64,000 nt of DNA from Heliopora coerulea (taxonomy: Eukaryota > Cnidaria > Anthozoa > Scleralcyonacea > Helioporidae): positions 565,501-629,500 of the forward strand of contig JASJOG010000134.1 in the NCBI GenBank assembly GCA_030142905.1. The letters are read 5' to 3'. Each line of letters opens with the position of its first letter. The first letter of the stretch is position 1. Shown here in pieces: positions 49,033 through 59,932 of the stretch. The translations under genes and the position numbers were made by a program. The notes under the pieces were generated by a model, which saw nothing but the letters and a program-made list of their open reading frames with translations, was not told the origin of the DNA and ran no database searches.

Positions 49033-49983
49033 TCACTGTTTACTTATCACAAGGTACCTGTCCACTGCTTCACCAAATGACTTGTGACGCAAACCATGCT
49101 GCTGACATATTCTGTGAACAATGGCTCGATCATCCTTGGATAAACTACAAGAAAATCTAAGCTCTCTCTTTGAACTATCCATCACAAATTTCTGTATAGT
49201 ATTCTTCACTGCCATCCTATTGATTCCAGTTTCATGACAAACCTGACCAAGCCCTCTTCTTTCCTGTACCTCATAGACCATAACTGGATTTACACGACCC
49301 TTGTTACCCTCACGTCCCACCCCACCCCCTGTCCATCCCATTTTCCTCAACATTTGACTACCAAGGTTACTTTCTGGGATTTTCGGAGGTTCCATATTCT
49401 TTCCTTCAACTAACTGTTGTTTCTCAACAACATGAGCTTTCTCATGAAGCTTCAGTTCATCAACTACTGGTTGACTTGCACGTAATATTTCCACAGCTCT
49501 GTTGGCACAATCTCGTTTTGCATCCTTCTTACTTGGGCCTTCCCCTGTGGCAATCAAAATATTGTCTATAATCACTGCACAGCTGAACAATCGTTTATCA
49601 TTTAAACCAAGCTCTTGAAACTCAATAGTCTTTTTGGCCCTCTGGGAGTTACCATACAATAAACTTATAGAGTTTTGTGGACCTTCGGAGTCTCTGACGT
49701 AAAGAATGAAGTTCTTAATAATAGGTTTTTTTTTCCCTTCCTCTTGCTTTCGTTTAATTTCTTTCGGGATGTCAACTGGAAATCTTTTCTCCAATTCATT
49801 CACTCTTGCTTCTGTCCCGGGCGGATATCTGCAACCAAGAAACTTCATATTTGCCCAGACCATCGACAGAGCTTCTAACTGCCGCGTGGGGAGAGTTCCT
49901 TTGTGTGCCTCAAGAAACTGACGTCTTCCTTCCCAATGAATCTCGTTTTCCCATTCACACTTTACACATTGTTTGTCCGCCAT
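49033..49983 (-). CDS. NKRF-like protein with XTBD, dsRBM, G-patch and R3H
   Basis: Intronless 316-aa protein starting at ATG 49983 (MADKQCVKCEWENE). Residues about 8-75 match the XRN2-binding XTBD fold (WENEIHWEGRRQFLEAHK, LEALSMVWANMKFLGCRYP). Then come a dsRBM (about 90-165) with the classic GEGPSKKDAKRDCANRAVEIL-type second helix, a G-patch (about 206-250; MLRKMGWTGGGVGREGNKG) and an R3H domain (about 258-316) ending close to the stop. XTBD proteins (CDKN2AIP, CDKN2AIPNL, NKRF) bind the 5'-3' exonuclease XRN2, and G-patches activate DEAH helicases such as DHX15. A nuclear or nucleolar RNA-processing role is therefore likely. It lies 479 bp upstream of its long paralog on the same strand. 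Confidence 0.88.
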   Translation of the reverse strand: MADKQCVKCEWENEIHWEGRRQFLEAHKGTLPTRQLEALSMVWANMKFLGCRYPPGTEARVNELEKRFPVDIPKEIKRKQEEGKKKPIIKNFILYVRDSEGPQNSISLLYGNSQRAKKTIEFQELGLNDKRLFSCAVIIDNILIATGEGPSKKDAKRDCANRAVEILRASQPVVDELKLHEKAHVVEKQQLVEGKNMEPPKIPESNLGSQMLRKMGWTGGGVGREGNKGRVNPVMVYEVQERRGLGQVCHETGINRMAVKNTIQKFVMDSSKRELRFSCSLSKDDRAIVHRICQQHGLRHKSFGEAVDRYLVISKQ

Positions 49984-50363
49984 CACTACCAGATAAAACA
50001 AAATAAGAAATACGCGAGAGAAATTACGCGCAAATCTGCCATCTCTTTGTCGTATTCTTTTTCTCGTTAAAAGTTTCGCAGCTTTATTGTTCCCGCTCTC
50101 CCTCCGTTGTTACGAAAACTGCGAGACATTAAGAAGTGTTTACATTCTTTAAAAGCAGCAGGTATCACCCTTGGAGTTGGATATAAATCTGGAAGAAATC
50201 CAGGATAACGTTCAAGAGAATTATATACTCTTTAGAAGTGGACAAACGTCCTTCCGAAGGAAATTGACCCATTAATTTCATCACTTCCAAGGTCTACTTA
50301 GTGATTGTGAGGATCAAAGGTCAATAAACTTCGAATAAATCAGAGACACGAAAAGTACGGATT

Positions 50364-51812
50364 ATGTTGAGAGTTCATGTTTGCTTTGGAAATAGAGTTT
50401 TTGTTTATTTTAAAAAACACCAAAGAAACTACTGCCAGTCATGGTGTAGTGGCAAACAACCTAACCACTTCAAACCTATTTCTGTCAGGCATTGTATCCA
50501 AATTTTGGGAGCTAAAAAGACGTCCCCTACGTTGTCATACTGGTGTGGTCAAAGTGGAGCACCAGTCACGTTATTTTGTTTCAAAGGAACTTACTCAAGC
50601 TCCACAAGAAGTACTCCAGGTGAAAATTGTAAGATTTATAAGCAGCAGAATATTGTTCAAGAGGTTGGACCTGCTGAAGACCAAAATCCTTCATATTCCT
50701 CTAATGCAGAAACTCCTGATTCAGGTGAACATTGGGGACCTTATATAGTGAGCCAAATACATAAACTGGAAGAGTCATCTCGTTTCTATGGTCACTCAAT
50801 GTTGAAATGGGGATTGTCTGGGTTTGCAGTACTGTTAGCGTGCATTTATTTATTTCGAGACAGGCTGAGAGACAACGTTGCCGATGAAGTGGCCGATGTT
50901 GCTTCAAGGTCCATGGGTAAGGTATTTAGTTATGCATGTATTAACCAAATTTGACAAGCTTACAAGTTTAACTTGCAGTGACAAACACTGAAACCAGCCA
51001 AGATGATTTGGGCAAGGTTTTAGTTGTTTTGTTTGGGAACAAGGGAGAAATGACCTACCAGTATAGCACCTTGATATCTGCTGGTGAGTTTCAAACTGCA
51101 TATTGTGCATTATAATGAACATCAGTTGATAACTATTCAGATGGTTTCCTAAAAGACTGCCTGATGACCCAGTGCCATTTTCAGCAGGGACAAGAAGGGG
51201 TTGAGAGTCATCAGCAGTAAATATAATGGATTTTTCTAAATACATTGTGTTGTAAGACAGATTTATTTTGTTGCCCTAGCCGATGAAAATGTTATTTTAA
51301 AAGCACATGGAATGACCAAAGGTGTACTAGAGAGGTTGGTAAGTGAGCCAGAGACTATAACCTTAGTGGGTGATTTTATAAAGGAAGTGTTGAAGAATAA
51401 TGATGTGAGAAGGACTGCTGCTGACTTTGCTGCAAGCATCCTAAACAATCCTGATACCCAAGAAAAAATACAAGAAACCACAAGGAACACAATTCACTCA
51501 ATCCTTAATGATGAGGAAACAAAAACCATGCTGTTAAATTTCATTAAACATTTAGTTCAAGACCAAGAAACAAAAGATGCATGTAATCAACTACTGTTAT
51601 CTCTCACCAAAGATCCTAATACTCAGAAAATGATAGCTGATTTTTTCAAAAGTGTTTTATCATCATCTGAGTTTCAGAATGAGGCTGTCTCTCTTGGAAG
51701 GCAGGTTACTGACAAACTTGTCCATGACAGAGATATTCAAAAGGAGACTGGTGATGCTTTGTGGAGTGCTGTCAAGTATGGTGTTACTCCATACTGGTTT
51801 CGAGAAAAATAA
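50364..51812 (+). CDS. Unrecognised single-TM protein with C-terminal helical repeats (three exons, 396 aa)
   Basis: Exons 50364-50916, 50979-51083 and 51280-51812, phases 1, 1 and stop, total 1191 nt. The N-terminus is rich in Arg/Lys, Ser and Cys with few acidic residues, as in mitochondrial presequences. A transmembrane segment is encoded near residues 150-166 (WGLSGFAVLLACIYLF), followed by RDRLRDNVADEVADVA. The C-terminal half is built of repeated helical units of about 24-27 residues (DFIKEVLKNNDVRRTAADFAA, NFIKHLVQDQETKDAC, DFFKSVLSSSEFQNEA), each with an F(I/F)K(x)(V/L)L core and a following acidic turn. I know no named family for it. A mitochondrial membrane location is an inference. 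The 3' terminus is YGVTPYWFREK. A 61-bp first intron makes the alternative, reading through from 50917, unlikely because a stop follows. Confidence 0.72.
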
Positions 51813-51954
51813 CATGCCTCATGATATATGATTTTAACATCTACTCTTGCTGTTGTCTTTCAGTTTATTCACTGCAAAAGATTATTTAAGTAATTTATTG
51901 TGTGTATACTCACAGCTTAGTCTTGGTAATTTTAAGATTTTAACTTAAACTAAT

Positions 51955-52350
51955 TTTTTTTTTGTTCTTCTTTTTTTGCTTGTTTTATTCCTTCTGCTCT
52001 TCAATTTCTCTCCTCCTTTTTTGTCATTATTTCCTTTTTTTCCTTGTCTCCTTTTTCCTTTTCTTCTTTTTTTTTCTTCCCATTTCCTTTTTCTTTCACC
52101 TTTCCTTTTTCTCACTCCACTCCTTTTTCTTCCCTTCTCCTTTTTCTTCCTCTTTTTCCTTTTACCTTTTCTTTTTGTCCACCTATTGTCCTTTTCTATC
52201 CTCTTGTTCATTTCTCTTCTGTAGTCTTTTTTTCTGCCCTTCTCATCTGGTTTTTTCTTTTCTTCCTCTTCCATTCCATTCTCTTCTCTTTTTTTCTTTT
52301 CTTCTCCTTTCCTCCTTCTCTCCTCCTTTTTTCCTTCTGTTCTCTCTTGA
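51955..52350 (+). repeat. Polypyrimidine (T/C) low-complexity tract
   Basis: About 400 bp almost purely T and C on the plus strand, after the 51812 stop. Long Lys/Arg- or Phe/Ser-rich open frames here are composition artefacts. Confidence 0.95.
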
Positions 52351-53867
52351 CATATGGCTCGACTCAATTCAACAAAAAGTGTGTTGAATACTTCTCAGAG
52401 CAGGATCAAATACACGGTCCATGCATTTCCCAGTTTCAGCTTCCCACCACCACAGGACTAACCATCAATTCCTTGGTAAATATCACAACTATTTAGTGGC
52501 TTTTAACTCTATAGATTTTTTACCGTCAATTTCGTCTGAAAAATGATAGCTCTGATTCAACAGGAAACTTTTCAGACGGAAACAATGTGGATCATATCAT
52601 TAATCTTACCGGAGAAAAAAAAGAACAACCCAGACAGCACTTGATTAGAGTGTTTTTTGTCTGTTTTAACACTACGGTTGATAATATAATACCGAAACTG
52701 TTGAATGTTGTGTTCGAAAAACGATAAAAGATTGCCGGAACCTTGTAACCCGGTCACCAGCGTGGCAAAAAGTTGTTAAACTCCATCCCACATTTTATCG
52801 TAGATAAAATTTTGAGAAACACGATTCAAAAATTTATGATAAACAGTCGAATAATGCGTGATCCAACAATGTTGAATTGTTGTATTCAGCAATGTTTTAC
52901 ACTGCTCAAGTCTTTCATAATTTGATATACAGTATTGCTGTACGCATAACACACCACTTTTGCAAGTTTATATATAATATGGAAAGTTGCGCGAACAATC
53001 GCCGCGTGCAACTGCTCATCCACACGGCGCAATCGCAATGTTCGTCGTGATGCGTGCGAGCGGTGTGATTAACTCGAGAGACGTCAAGAAAGTTCTCACG
53101 CGTCCATAAAACAATCGCCTGCACCAGTGTAGGGTTGTTTAAATTCTGACGGCAGAATTTCAAGGAAAATTGACCACAACAGGTAGAGTGATCTCTGAAC
53201 GCATTTCAGAGAGCTTTCCGAACACAATGTTGAACACACTTTCAAGGAAAATTTGGAGCAATATTCGGAAATAAAAACTGGCAATAAACTACGTACAATA
53301 TTTCCTGGCCGTCGGAGAGAAGAATCGCGCGAGACGATCATATCGGGTGAATGCGCCTCAAGAGCAGCTTTATACAGAAGTTGTAACTTGTAAGAAAATG
53401 TTCAAGTTGAGTTGGCATGCTTGCCGGCCAAGAACGTAGCGCTGTGTTTTTTCACAAGATCAAATATATTTGCCGAGTCATTTTAATAATGAATTGGCCG
53501 TTCATGGTTAACTCAAGTCACTCTGTGTTGTTATCTACTTTATGCTATCAATCATGGCAATGTTTATCACAAGAGCCGGATCCTCTCCTTTTCATCTGTC
53601 GCTATTCGGCTTAAAATTTTTGCTTTAAGACACAACGGAACACGAACTGTCGAGACCTATTTCAACATCTTCTTAACTCTTGATCTTCGTGACGCAAGTT
53701 TGCCTTCGGCTGCACTTTTCCACTGACAGATTGAACCAAGTCGAGGAGGCTTAAGGATTTTATCACAGGACGCCATAGTTTAATTTTTGTCAATGTTTTC
53801 GTTCTTTAGTGGCAACAATCGCAGTCCATCAAGGCCTTGTAACTACTGGGTGGACACCTGGTTGTAT
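52351..53867. other. Intergenic, no gene seen
   Basis: Scattered words such as 'caatgttgaattgttgtattcagcaatg' hint at a decayed repeat around 52680-52900, but no boundaries can be drawn. Short open frames show no family resemblance. Confidence 0.5.
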
Positions 53868-54452
53868 TTATATATTAGGTTTACTTGTACAGTCCGTGGG
53901 TGATTGACAAGCCAGCAGTGAAACAAATGGTTCAGAGTTATTTATATATATCACTCCGTAGATATGACGTTCTCGTCGTCTGTGGCTCATGTAAAGCACA
54001 AACACCACCACAATGAGACTAAACACCGAGCAAATGATAGCCACTTTCACGCCTTCAGAGAGCGCATGAGAGCCTCGCTCGGCGTGTTTTTCAAATAACT
54101 CGTCAACAATGCAACAGGCTTTACAAGTGAAGAGTTCTAGAGTTAGCTGGTCACACCATGGTGTCTCTAAATTCATGCACGTCCTCATATCATCTTGGCT
54201 ATGTGTCTTGAATGGTTTGGAACAATTCATCAACTTGTATTGTCCATATAACTTGGGTACACTGTTGAAACTTGTATTATTGACCAGAGGTTCGTTTGTG
54301 ACATTTCGAGTCCAAAGACAGCAAACTTGTTTTGGAGAACATTCCATGCTATCCTTGACTACTACGCAACTTTTCAATTCTGCTGCCAGTATCATTGTAG
54401 TCTCCATGAACAACATCGTCACTAAAATAAGCATTCTGCTTCTGTAGTCCAT
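53868..54452 (-). CDS. Orphan cysteine-rich type I membrane protein
   Basis: Intronless 194-aa frame beginning MDYRSR. A signal peptide (about 7-24, MLILVTMLFMETTMILAA) is followed by an ectodomain of about 110 residues with ten cysteines, including CC pairs (QVCCLW, KACCIV), and several N-glycosylation sites (NVT, NTS, NCS). A single transmembrane segment (about 135-157, VKVAIICSVFSLIVVVFVLYM) comes next, then a basic stop-transfer sequence (SHRRRER) and a short tail. The layout is that of a small receptor or surface antigen. The CC-x(n)-C pattern faintly recalls three-finger/Ly6 or activin-receptor ectodomains, but the spacing is not a clear match and I do not assign it. Confidence 0.65.
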   Translation of the reverse strand: MDYRSRMLILVTMLFMETTMILAAELKSCVVVKDSMECSPKQVCCLWTRNVTNEPLVNNTSFNSVPKLYGQYKLMNCSKPFKTHSQDDMRTCMNLETPWCDQLTLELFTCKACCIVDELFEKHAERGSHALSEGVKVAIICSVFSLIVVVFVLYMSHRRRERHIYGVIYINNSEPFVSLLACQSPTDCTSKPNI

Positions 54453-55257
54453 CTCAACTCATCCCATCTCATGAATGATCTTGTTGCCACAGAAAACAAA
54501 TTTATATACAATAGTTTTCTGTTTTGTAGTCATTAAACGGTTATACTACCAAGGTCAACATATCATATATCAACACCCAGCACTGTTTACTACGTATCCA
54601 TTTTTAAAATAATAATTCATGGAGAAAACACAAAATAAAGTGTGCTGTAAGTCGAATACATCATCGTCCTGATTTACATAAACTTTTCCTTCTATTTTCT
54701 CAGTTAAAATTTCTTGAAACTTCAAAATGGTTGGTAAATACGGACAGGTACGTGCGTATTTTACGCGGACGCTCATATTGTATCTATCACTTACATCATA
54801 TGTCAGTATGATTAGTATTGACCAAGCTAGTGATAGAAATGTCGTAAAACTGGCTGGAATGAAAAACTTTAAGTATTTACCACGGAAATAGTTTGTTTTC
54901 TAATCTAGTTTCTCCACACCAACTTCCACCTCTGTTTGTCTTAACGTAACTTTTGAAGCACAATCAAATGATATTTTCTTATCGTCTGTATATTCCAATA
55001 CTAACCGTCAGGCCAATGGTGTTATTGCAGTTCTGGTTGGATTCTTCTTGTTTTCGTTTTATTTCAAAGATCATGTGACATTTCCAGTTTTTCAATCATC
55101 ACTCGGTATCATTTTGTGTATTGTCAACTGCCTACTTCCTTTTACCTTCTTGGGCTTCTCCTTTCTCGTCTTCTCCCTCTCCTTCCCCATTCCCTTCTTC
55201 TCCATCTCTTTCTCCTTCATGTCCTTCCAGTTCTTGTTCTTGTTTTTCTTATTTTTG
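54453..55257. other. Intergenic, no gene seen
   Basis: Upstream region of the orphan membrane protein gene. The 54570-54776 minus-strand open frame shows no family resemblance. Confidence 0.5.
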
Positions 55258-55660
55258 TCCTTCCTCTTTCTTTTTGTTGTTGTTGTTGTTGTTGTTCTTC
55301 TTCTTCTTCTTCTTCCTCCTCTTGCTGTTGTTGTTTTTCTTCTTCGTGTTGTTGTTGTCGTTGTTGTCCTTCTTCTTCTTCTTCTTCTTCTTCTTCCTCT
55401 TGTTGTTGTTGTTGTTGTTCTTCGTGTTGTTGTTGTTGTTATTCTTCTCCTTCTTCTTCCTGTTCTTAATGGTATTCTTCTCCTTCTTCTTCTTCTTCCT
55501 GTTGTTAATGTTATTCTTCTTCTTCTCCTTCTTCTTTTTCCTGTTGTTAATGTTATTCTTCTTGTTCTTGATGTTCTCCTTCTCTTTCTCTTTCTCTTTC
55601 TCTTTCTCCATCATGTTCTACTTCCCTCTGTTGTTGTTGTTGTCGTCGTCGTTACTGTAG
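55258..55660 (+). repeat. (TTC)n/(TTG)n trinucleotide array
   Basis: Blocks of TTC and GTT repeats alternate for about 400 bp, with interspersed 'gttaatgttattctt' words repeated three times. Open frames on both strands (poly-Phe/Leu, poly-Lys/Asn) follow from the triplet period and are not genes. Confidence 0.93.
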
Positions 55661-56721
55661 TTGTTTTCCTTCTTCTTTTCTTTTTGGTCTATATTTTTTC
55701 CACTACTTTTCGTTATTCTTAATCTTCAGTTGTTGCACTGGCTTTCGTTCTTTCTCTCGATGTCGATCCCGATCTTGCAGTTATACTTGTTCTTCTTGTT
55801 TTTGTCCATCTCAATGTTGTCGTGGTGTTGTTGTTTGAGTTGATATTGCACTGAAAACCAACTGATATTTTCCGCGCTTGATGGCCATAACGTATGGTCT
55901 TTCAATCGTCTGTCTCCTTCTCCAAGAAATAGGAAATAGAAAAACACGGATTCCTTATAGTAATTGAAACGAAACTTCACAATTAACCTACACTGCTGAA
56001 GTCAACTGAAAAATGTTGACTCGAGCGGGATTTGAGTAATTGAGGGGAGACCATTTAAGGTCCAGTGATTACTTGAGACCGAGTTGAGGCCGCTAGCTTC
56101 ACGACTCAGTTTGATAGATGTGTTTCAATCTGTTTCCAAAACTAGATCATTTGCAGCTGTTATTTTAACATGATTATAAACAATAAGGTAATCTTTTATG
56201 TTCATATGTGTATTACAGAGATTTATATTCGTTATTCATAATATTGGATTAAGAGGACCACAATTTTATCAGTGTAATACTGTTCTGTGTTATCCTCTAT
56301 AAATAAAGTTGTCTGTTCTATTCTACTGTAAAGTGGTCTACTGACATTCAGACCTAACTTGCAAATCCTGCTCGATGTTCACACTCTTTCCGCTTGAGGT
56401 CAGCGAGGAACTAGATTCACCGGTGAAAATGTGAATAATAGCAGAAGAAAAAGGCTTTTACTCGAGTGTAATTTTAAATGACTTGGTTGTCAGTCGGATG
56501 AGAAAGAGCTGAGATTTCTGGAAGAAATTCAGGAATTAGTATTGCGGTGTGTTGGCGATGAAACGGCCCCATGTCTGGCGAGGCTGGCGACACCAGGGTA
56601 ACGGAAATAAGTCCCTGTTATATAGGGGAAAGGAACCATCATAAATGGCATGGGTAAACATTTCCTTTGTTCTTTCTGTTCGAATTTGTATTGATCTTCG
56701 AATAGAGCAAAGCCTATCGCA
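55661..56721. other. Intergenic with a SINE-like relic near 56015-56060
   Basis: On the minus strand 'atcccgctcgagtcaac' (about 56015-56035) resembles the 3' part of the tRNA-like relic at 8290-8365 ('gatcccactctagtcaac'). The rest is plain AT-rich DNA including the CBX promoter region. Confidence 0.4.
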
Positions 56722-59700
56722 ATGGATAAAAGTGGACGTCAAACGGGCATTTATGCCGCTGAAAAAATCTTAAAGAAACGACGAAGAGAGGTGAGAAGTG
56801 TGTGTCTTATGGTTTTTAAAATGGAATTATTTTTAGCTTCAGGGACGCCATCGTTTTCTTTTACTCTTTGTAGAGCAAAGTCGAGTTTCTGATAAAGTGG
56901 AAAGGATGGTCTCCCAAGTAAGTTTTTCTTGTCATTCTCCCGAAGATGAGAATGATGTAACGTCCTTGTAGATTTCAGTTGAATCCCAATGTTTTGGCGA
57001 GGAAAACGCGGATGAAAATGTCGCATTTGTTTGAAATATTTAGGTACAATACTTGGGAACCAGAAGAAAATGTCTTGGATCGCCGACTGCTGTTAGCTTT
57101 CGAAAACGCGTAAGTTCATGGCTATGAAGTTTTTCTGTGGCCGATGCTTGGCTAAACAACTGTTCATCAGTGTGAGCCAGTTCGTCGATGAAGGAGAGAT
57201 TACGTTATTTATGTCCCTAGGATTCACTGTGTTTCATAAACATTGTAGTATTTCATGAATTTATATGGTTAGGATTATTATTGTTCTTTTATCAAACTTC
57301 GTTCATTCATTGGACATCTATTTTGCAGCTTTTATTCATGATCTAGTTTTCAACTTTCATTGTTTAATATTATATGTATATGTATTTATGTATATGTTTT
57401 TTTCTCGTCGGTTTTGTTTGAACCGGTGCCCAAGCTATAAATAAAGTGATCCTACAGCAGGCTTCAAATGGATGTTTTTCTGGTGCTTTTGGTCACAGTA
57501 GTTATTGTAAATTAATTCCTCTTCTCTTAGACACGGGAAAAGAAAAAGAAAAGGGATAGGAAAACGAACTAGAAGGTCTGAGGTAAGGTGATTGTCGTGT
57601 TTCAAAACGGTTGCAAATGATCTGAAAAGCAGTGTTGAATAACCTCCGAAGAATGTTAATTTTATGCCAAGTAGACGGATCAAGCAGCTGAAAGAACTTC
57701 TTGCTGTATTTCAATCACATGAGCCAAGTATATTGATTAAGTGACTGCTTGTAGGCCCAGCAAGAAGCCAGAACTTGAAACCTAATCCATTTTCAACACT
57801 TGGCAGTGCCATACAGTACAACTCCAGCTGTTGTTTACTTGTTTCTGATATCAGGATTTCTTGGACACCAAAGATATTATCTTGCCTTCAACCACATTCA
57901 TGTGGTCAAACCATGATCAAATTGCTCATATTGTGGTTATACAATGGTTTTGGAAGAAGGACTTGGGAGGGTTAGAGAATGAATTTTAATCCAATTTATC
58001 TGCAAAGCTTAATTTTGTTTTCTTTCTAACTTAACATTCACTCCATATTTTTAAGTGAATTTCATGCATGACATATTTTCATTCACCAAGAAATTTTACA
58101 TCAAATTTACATGACACTTGTGGTGTGCTAATCACTTGTTTTTATTCAGATAAAGAGGTGTAATTTGTGCAAATCCCTTAGGGCTGTTTTATAGTAGGTC
58201 AGTAGACAAGTAACTTGGGTTATAAACAAGTGTGACTGAGTTATATGAGATGGGTGAAAAAGATCATGTCGTTCAAGATGGAAGGTAAGAGAGGATGGGG
58301 AAGGCTGAGGATGACATGGAGTCAGGTGGTGGAAAAGGACATGAGAGAATGTGGGTTGAAAAGAGAAGATGTGAAGGATAGGGAGAGGTAGAGAAGGCTG
58401 CTGTGTAGAGCTGCCAGCCAACCCCTGTGTAAGCAGGGAAAACGGCCATAAAATGACTGTTGTTGTTGTTGTTGTTGACTGAGTTATATGAGAGTAAATA
58501 TTTATGTTTAAATTTTCAATTCTTAATTTTTGACTTTTAGTCATGACTTAAAGTCATGGTATTACTAGTAGCAGGGCCATTTATATGAGAAAAAAAAAAT
58601 GAAACACAACTGGTATTAACCATGGCTTAAATATACTGCAAACACTGGTATAAATGACTCCACATTGGCATTGTTCATGATTAAAAAAAGCTGTGGCTAA
58701 ATTGAGTCATTACAATTTTCTTGTAAATGCACTATACATAGTTTATTTTAGCAGCAGCTTATCTTAAGTGTAAATGGTGATAATAATTGTCTTACCAAAC
58801 AGAAACCAAAAAGTTGAGGAACTGAGGTAAAGTACTCCTATGCCCTGGCCAGTAAATGCTGTAATGTTTTCATGTTATATCTTACTTGAGCATACCAACA
58901 TCAATATAGAAAAGGTACCCTAAATAAAGGTACCAGGTTCAGATGTTAAGTACAGTTGTACAGATATCCTTTGGCATTTTAAATTGTATCCATTAAAATA
59001 TCTGTAGATAATCTGATGGTTCGAGGAAATGTTATATTAATCTTTAATTCTTTAGGAGCCAGATGAAATAGATGATGATGCAATGGAAGGTGAACAAGAG
59101 GAAGAAAATGTTTCATTGACTGGTGGTGAAACAGATAATGGTGCAGATGACAGCCAGACATTAACTGATACTGGTACTGGTTTAAATGAAGGCAATGAAA
59201 ATGCTGAAGAGAATCCACACGATGCAAGTGGCAGTAGTGAGTCTTTTGATATTGCTTCAGAAGGGCCATCAAATTCTGGTGAAATAGATAAACTTGATCA
59301 AAGGGATCAACCAGACAGCAGGGGAGAGGTGATTCAAGATCCTAAACTTGATCATCCAAGTGATCCTGTTGCAGAAACAGTTTCCTCAGAACCAATTGAA
59401 GATATCTCAGGTGAAACAGTGAAAGGTTCAGGCGAAACAGTGTCTAAAGTTTCTCCAGTTGCAGAAAATGTTCCTAGCCAGCTTGATAAAAATCTGCCAG
59501 ATACAGATAGTCAGAAGATCTTGACTAGTGATGCTCCACTTGCTCCAGTTTTAGTTACCAATATGGTGACAGAGAACAAATTTCCAAAGCCAATTAAAGA
59601 AGTTGAGGGTATTGACAAAAGGCTAGCTGAAGTGAGTGACTGTCCTAATCTTAGTTTGGTTGACAAAGTCTTAATTACAGATGTTACTACAGAGAAAGGA

Positions 59701-59805
59701 ACTATTACTGTAAAAGAGTGTACCACTGATGAAGGCTTCTTTGCCATTAATGTACCTCCAGGGGAATCAATGCAACCAAGCAATCAGAGTACACCATTGC
59801 CCTAA
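56722..59805 (+). CDS. CBX: Polycomb-type CBX protein (chromodomain + Pc box, five exons, 326 aa)
   Basis: Exons about 56722-56790, 56874-56917, 57043-57109, 57531-57582 and 59056-59805. The first three encode the chromodomain: [47 protein letters not shown]. The aromatic cage residues (Tyr11, the KWKGW Trp, and Trp of TWEPE) are present, so H3K27me3 reading is expected. Exon 4 is a very basic AT-hook-like patch ([13 protein letters not shown]). The last exon is acidic, Ser/Thr-rich and disordered, ending in a Pc box (about 290-312; [15 protein letters not shown], then TTDEGFF). In CBX2/4/6/7/8 that box binds RING1 in PRC1. The presence of both ends makes this a canonical Polycomb orthologue, not HP1, which has a chromoshadow domain. 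Individual paralogue identity cannot be assigned. Confidence 0.92.
58251..58475 (+). mobile_element. Retroposed LINE-type 3' fragment with 18-bp target duplication
   Basis: Flanked by TGACTGAGTTATATGAGA at 58233-58250 and 58476-58493. One frame reads [20 protein letters not shown] then WRRLLCRAA, a C-terminal reverse-transcriptase-type segment with frame damage. It ends 'aacggccataaaatgac' and (TTG)n. It lies in CBX intron 4 on the sense strand and belongs to the same family as the 35506-35691 insertion. Confidence 0.9.
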
Positions 59806-59901
59806 ATGCCAATGAAACTTGGAATAAACCTTTACAAGTGTATTTTCACTTAACATTGAAATGAATTGTAAGTTAACTTTCAGTAGTGTATAGATCTTAA
59901 C

Positions 59902-59930
<29 letters not shown>
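59902..59930 (+). repeat. Poly(A) run of 29
   Basis: Uninterrupted A run 97 bp after the CBX stop codon, too long for ordinary 3' UTR sequence. It may be the tail of a retroposed copy or an assembly or slippage site. Confidence 0.9.

Positions 59931-59932
<2 letters not shown>

Noticed and set aside
51945..52496. Lys/Arg-rich minus-strand and Phe/Ser-rich plus-strand frames
   Set aside because: Composition artefacts of a polypyrimidine tract.
55048..55722. 225-codon hydrophobic frame that could pass as a membrane protein
   Set aside because: It is TTC/TTG repeat translated as Phe, Leu and Val, with matching open frames in other phases.
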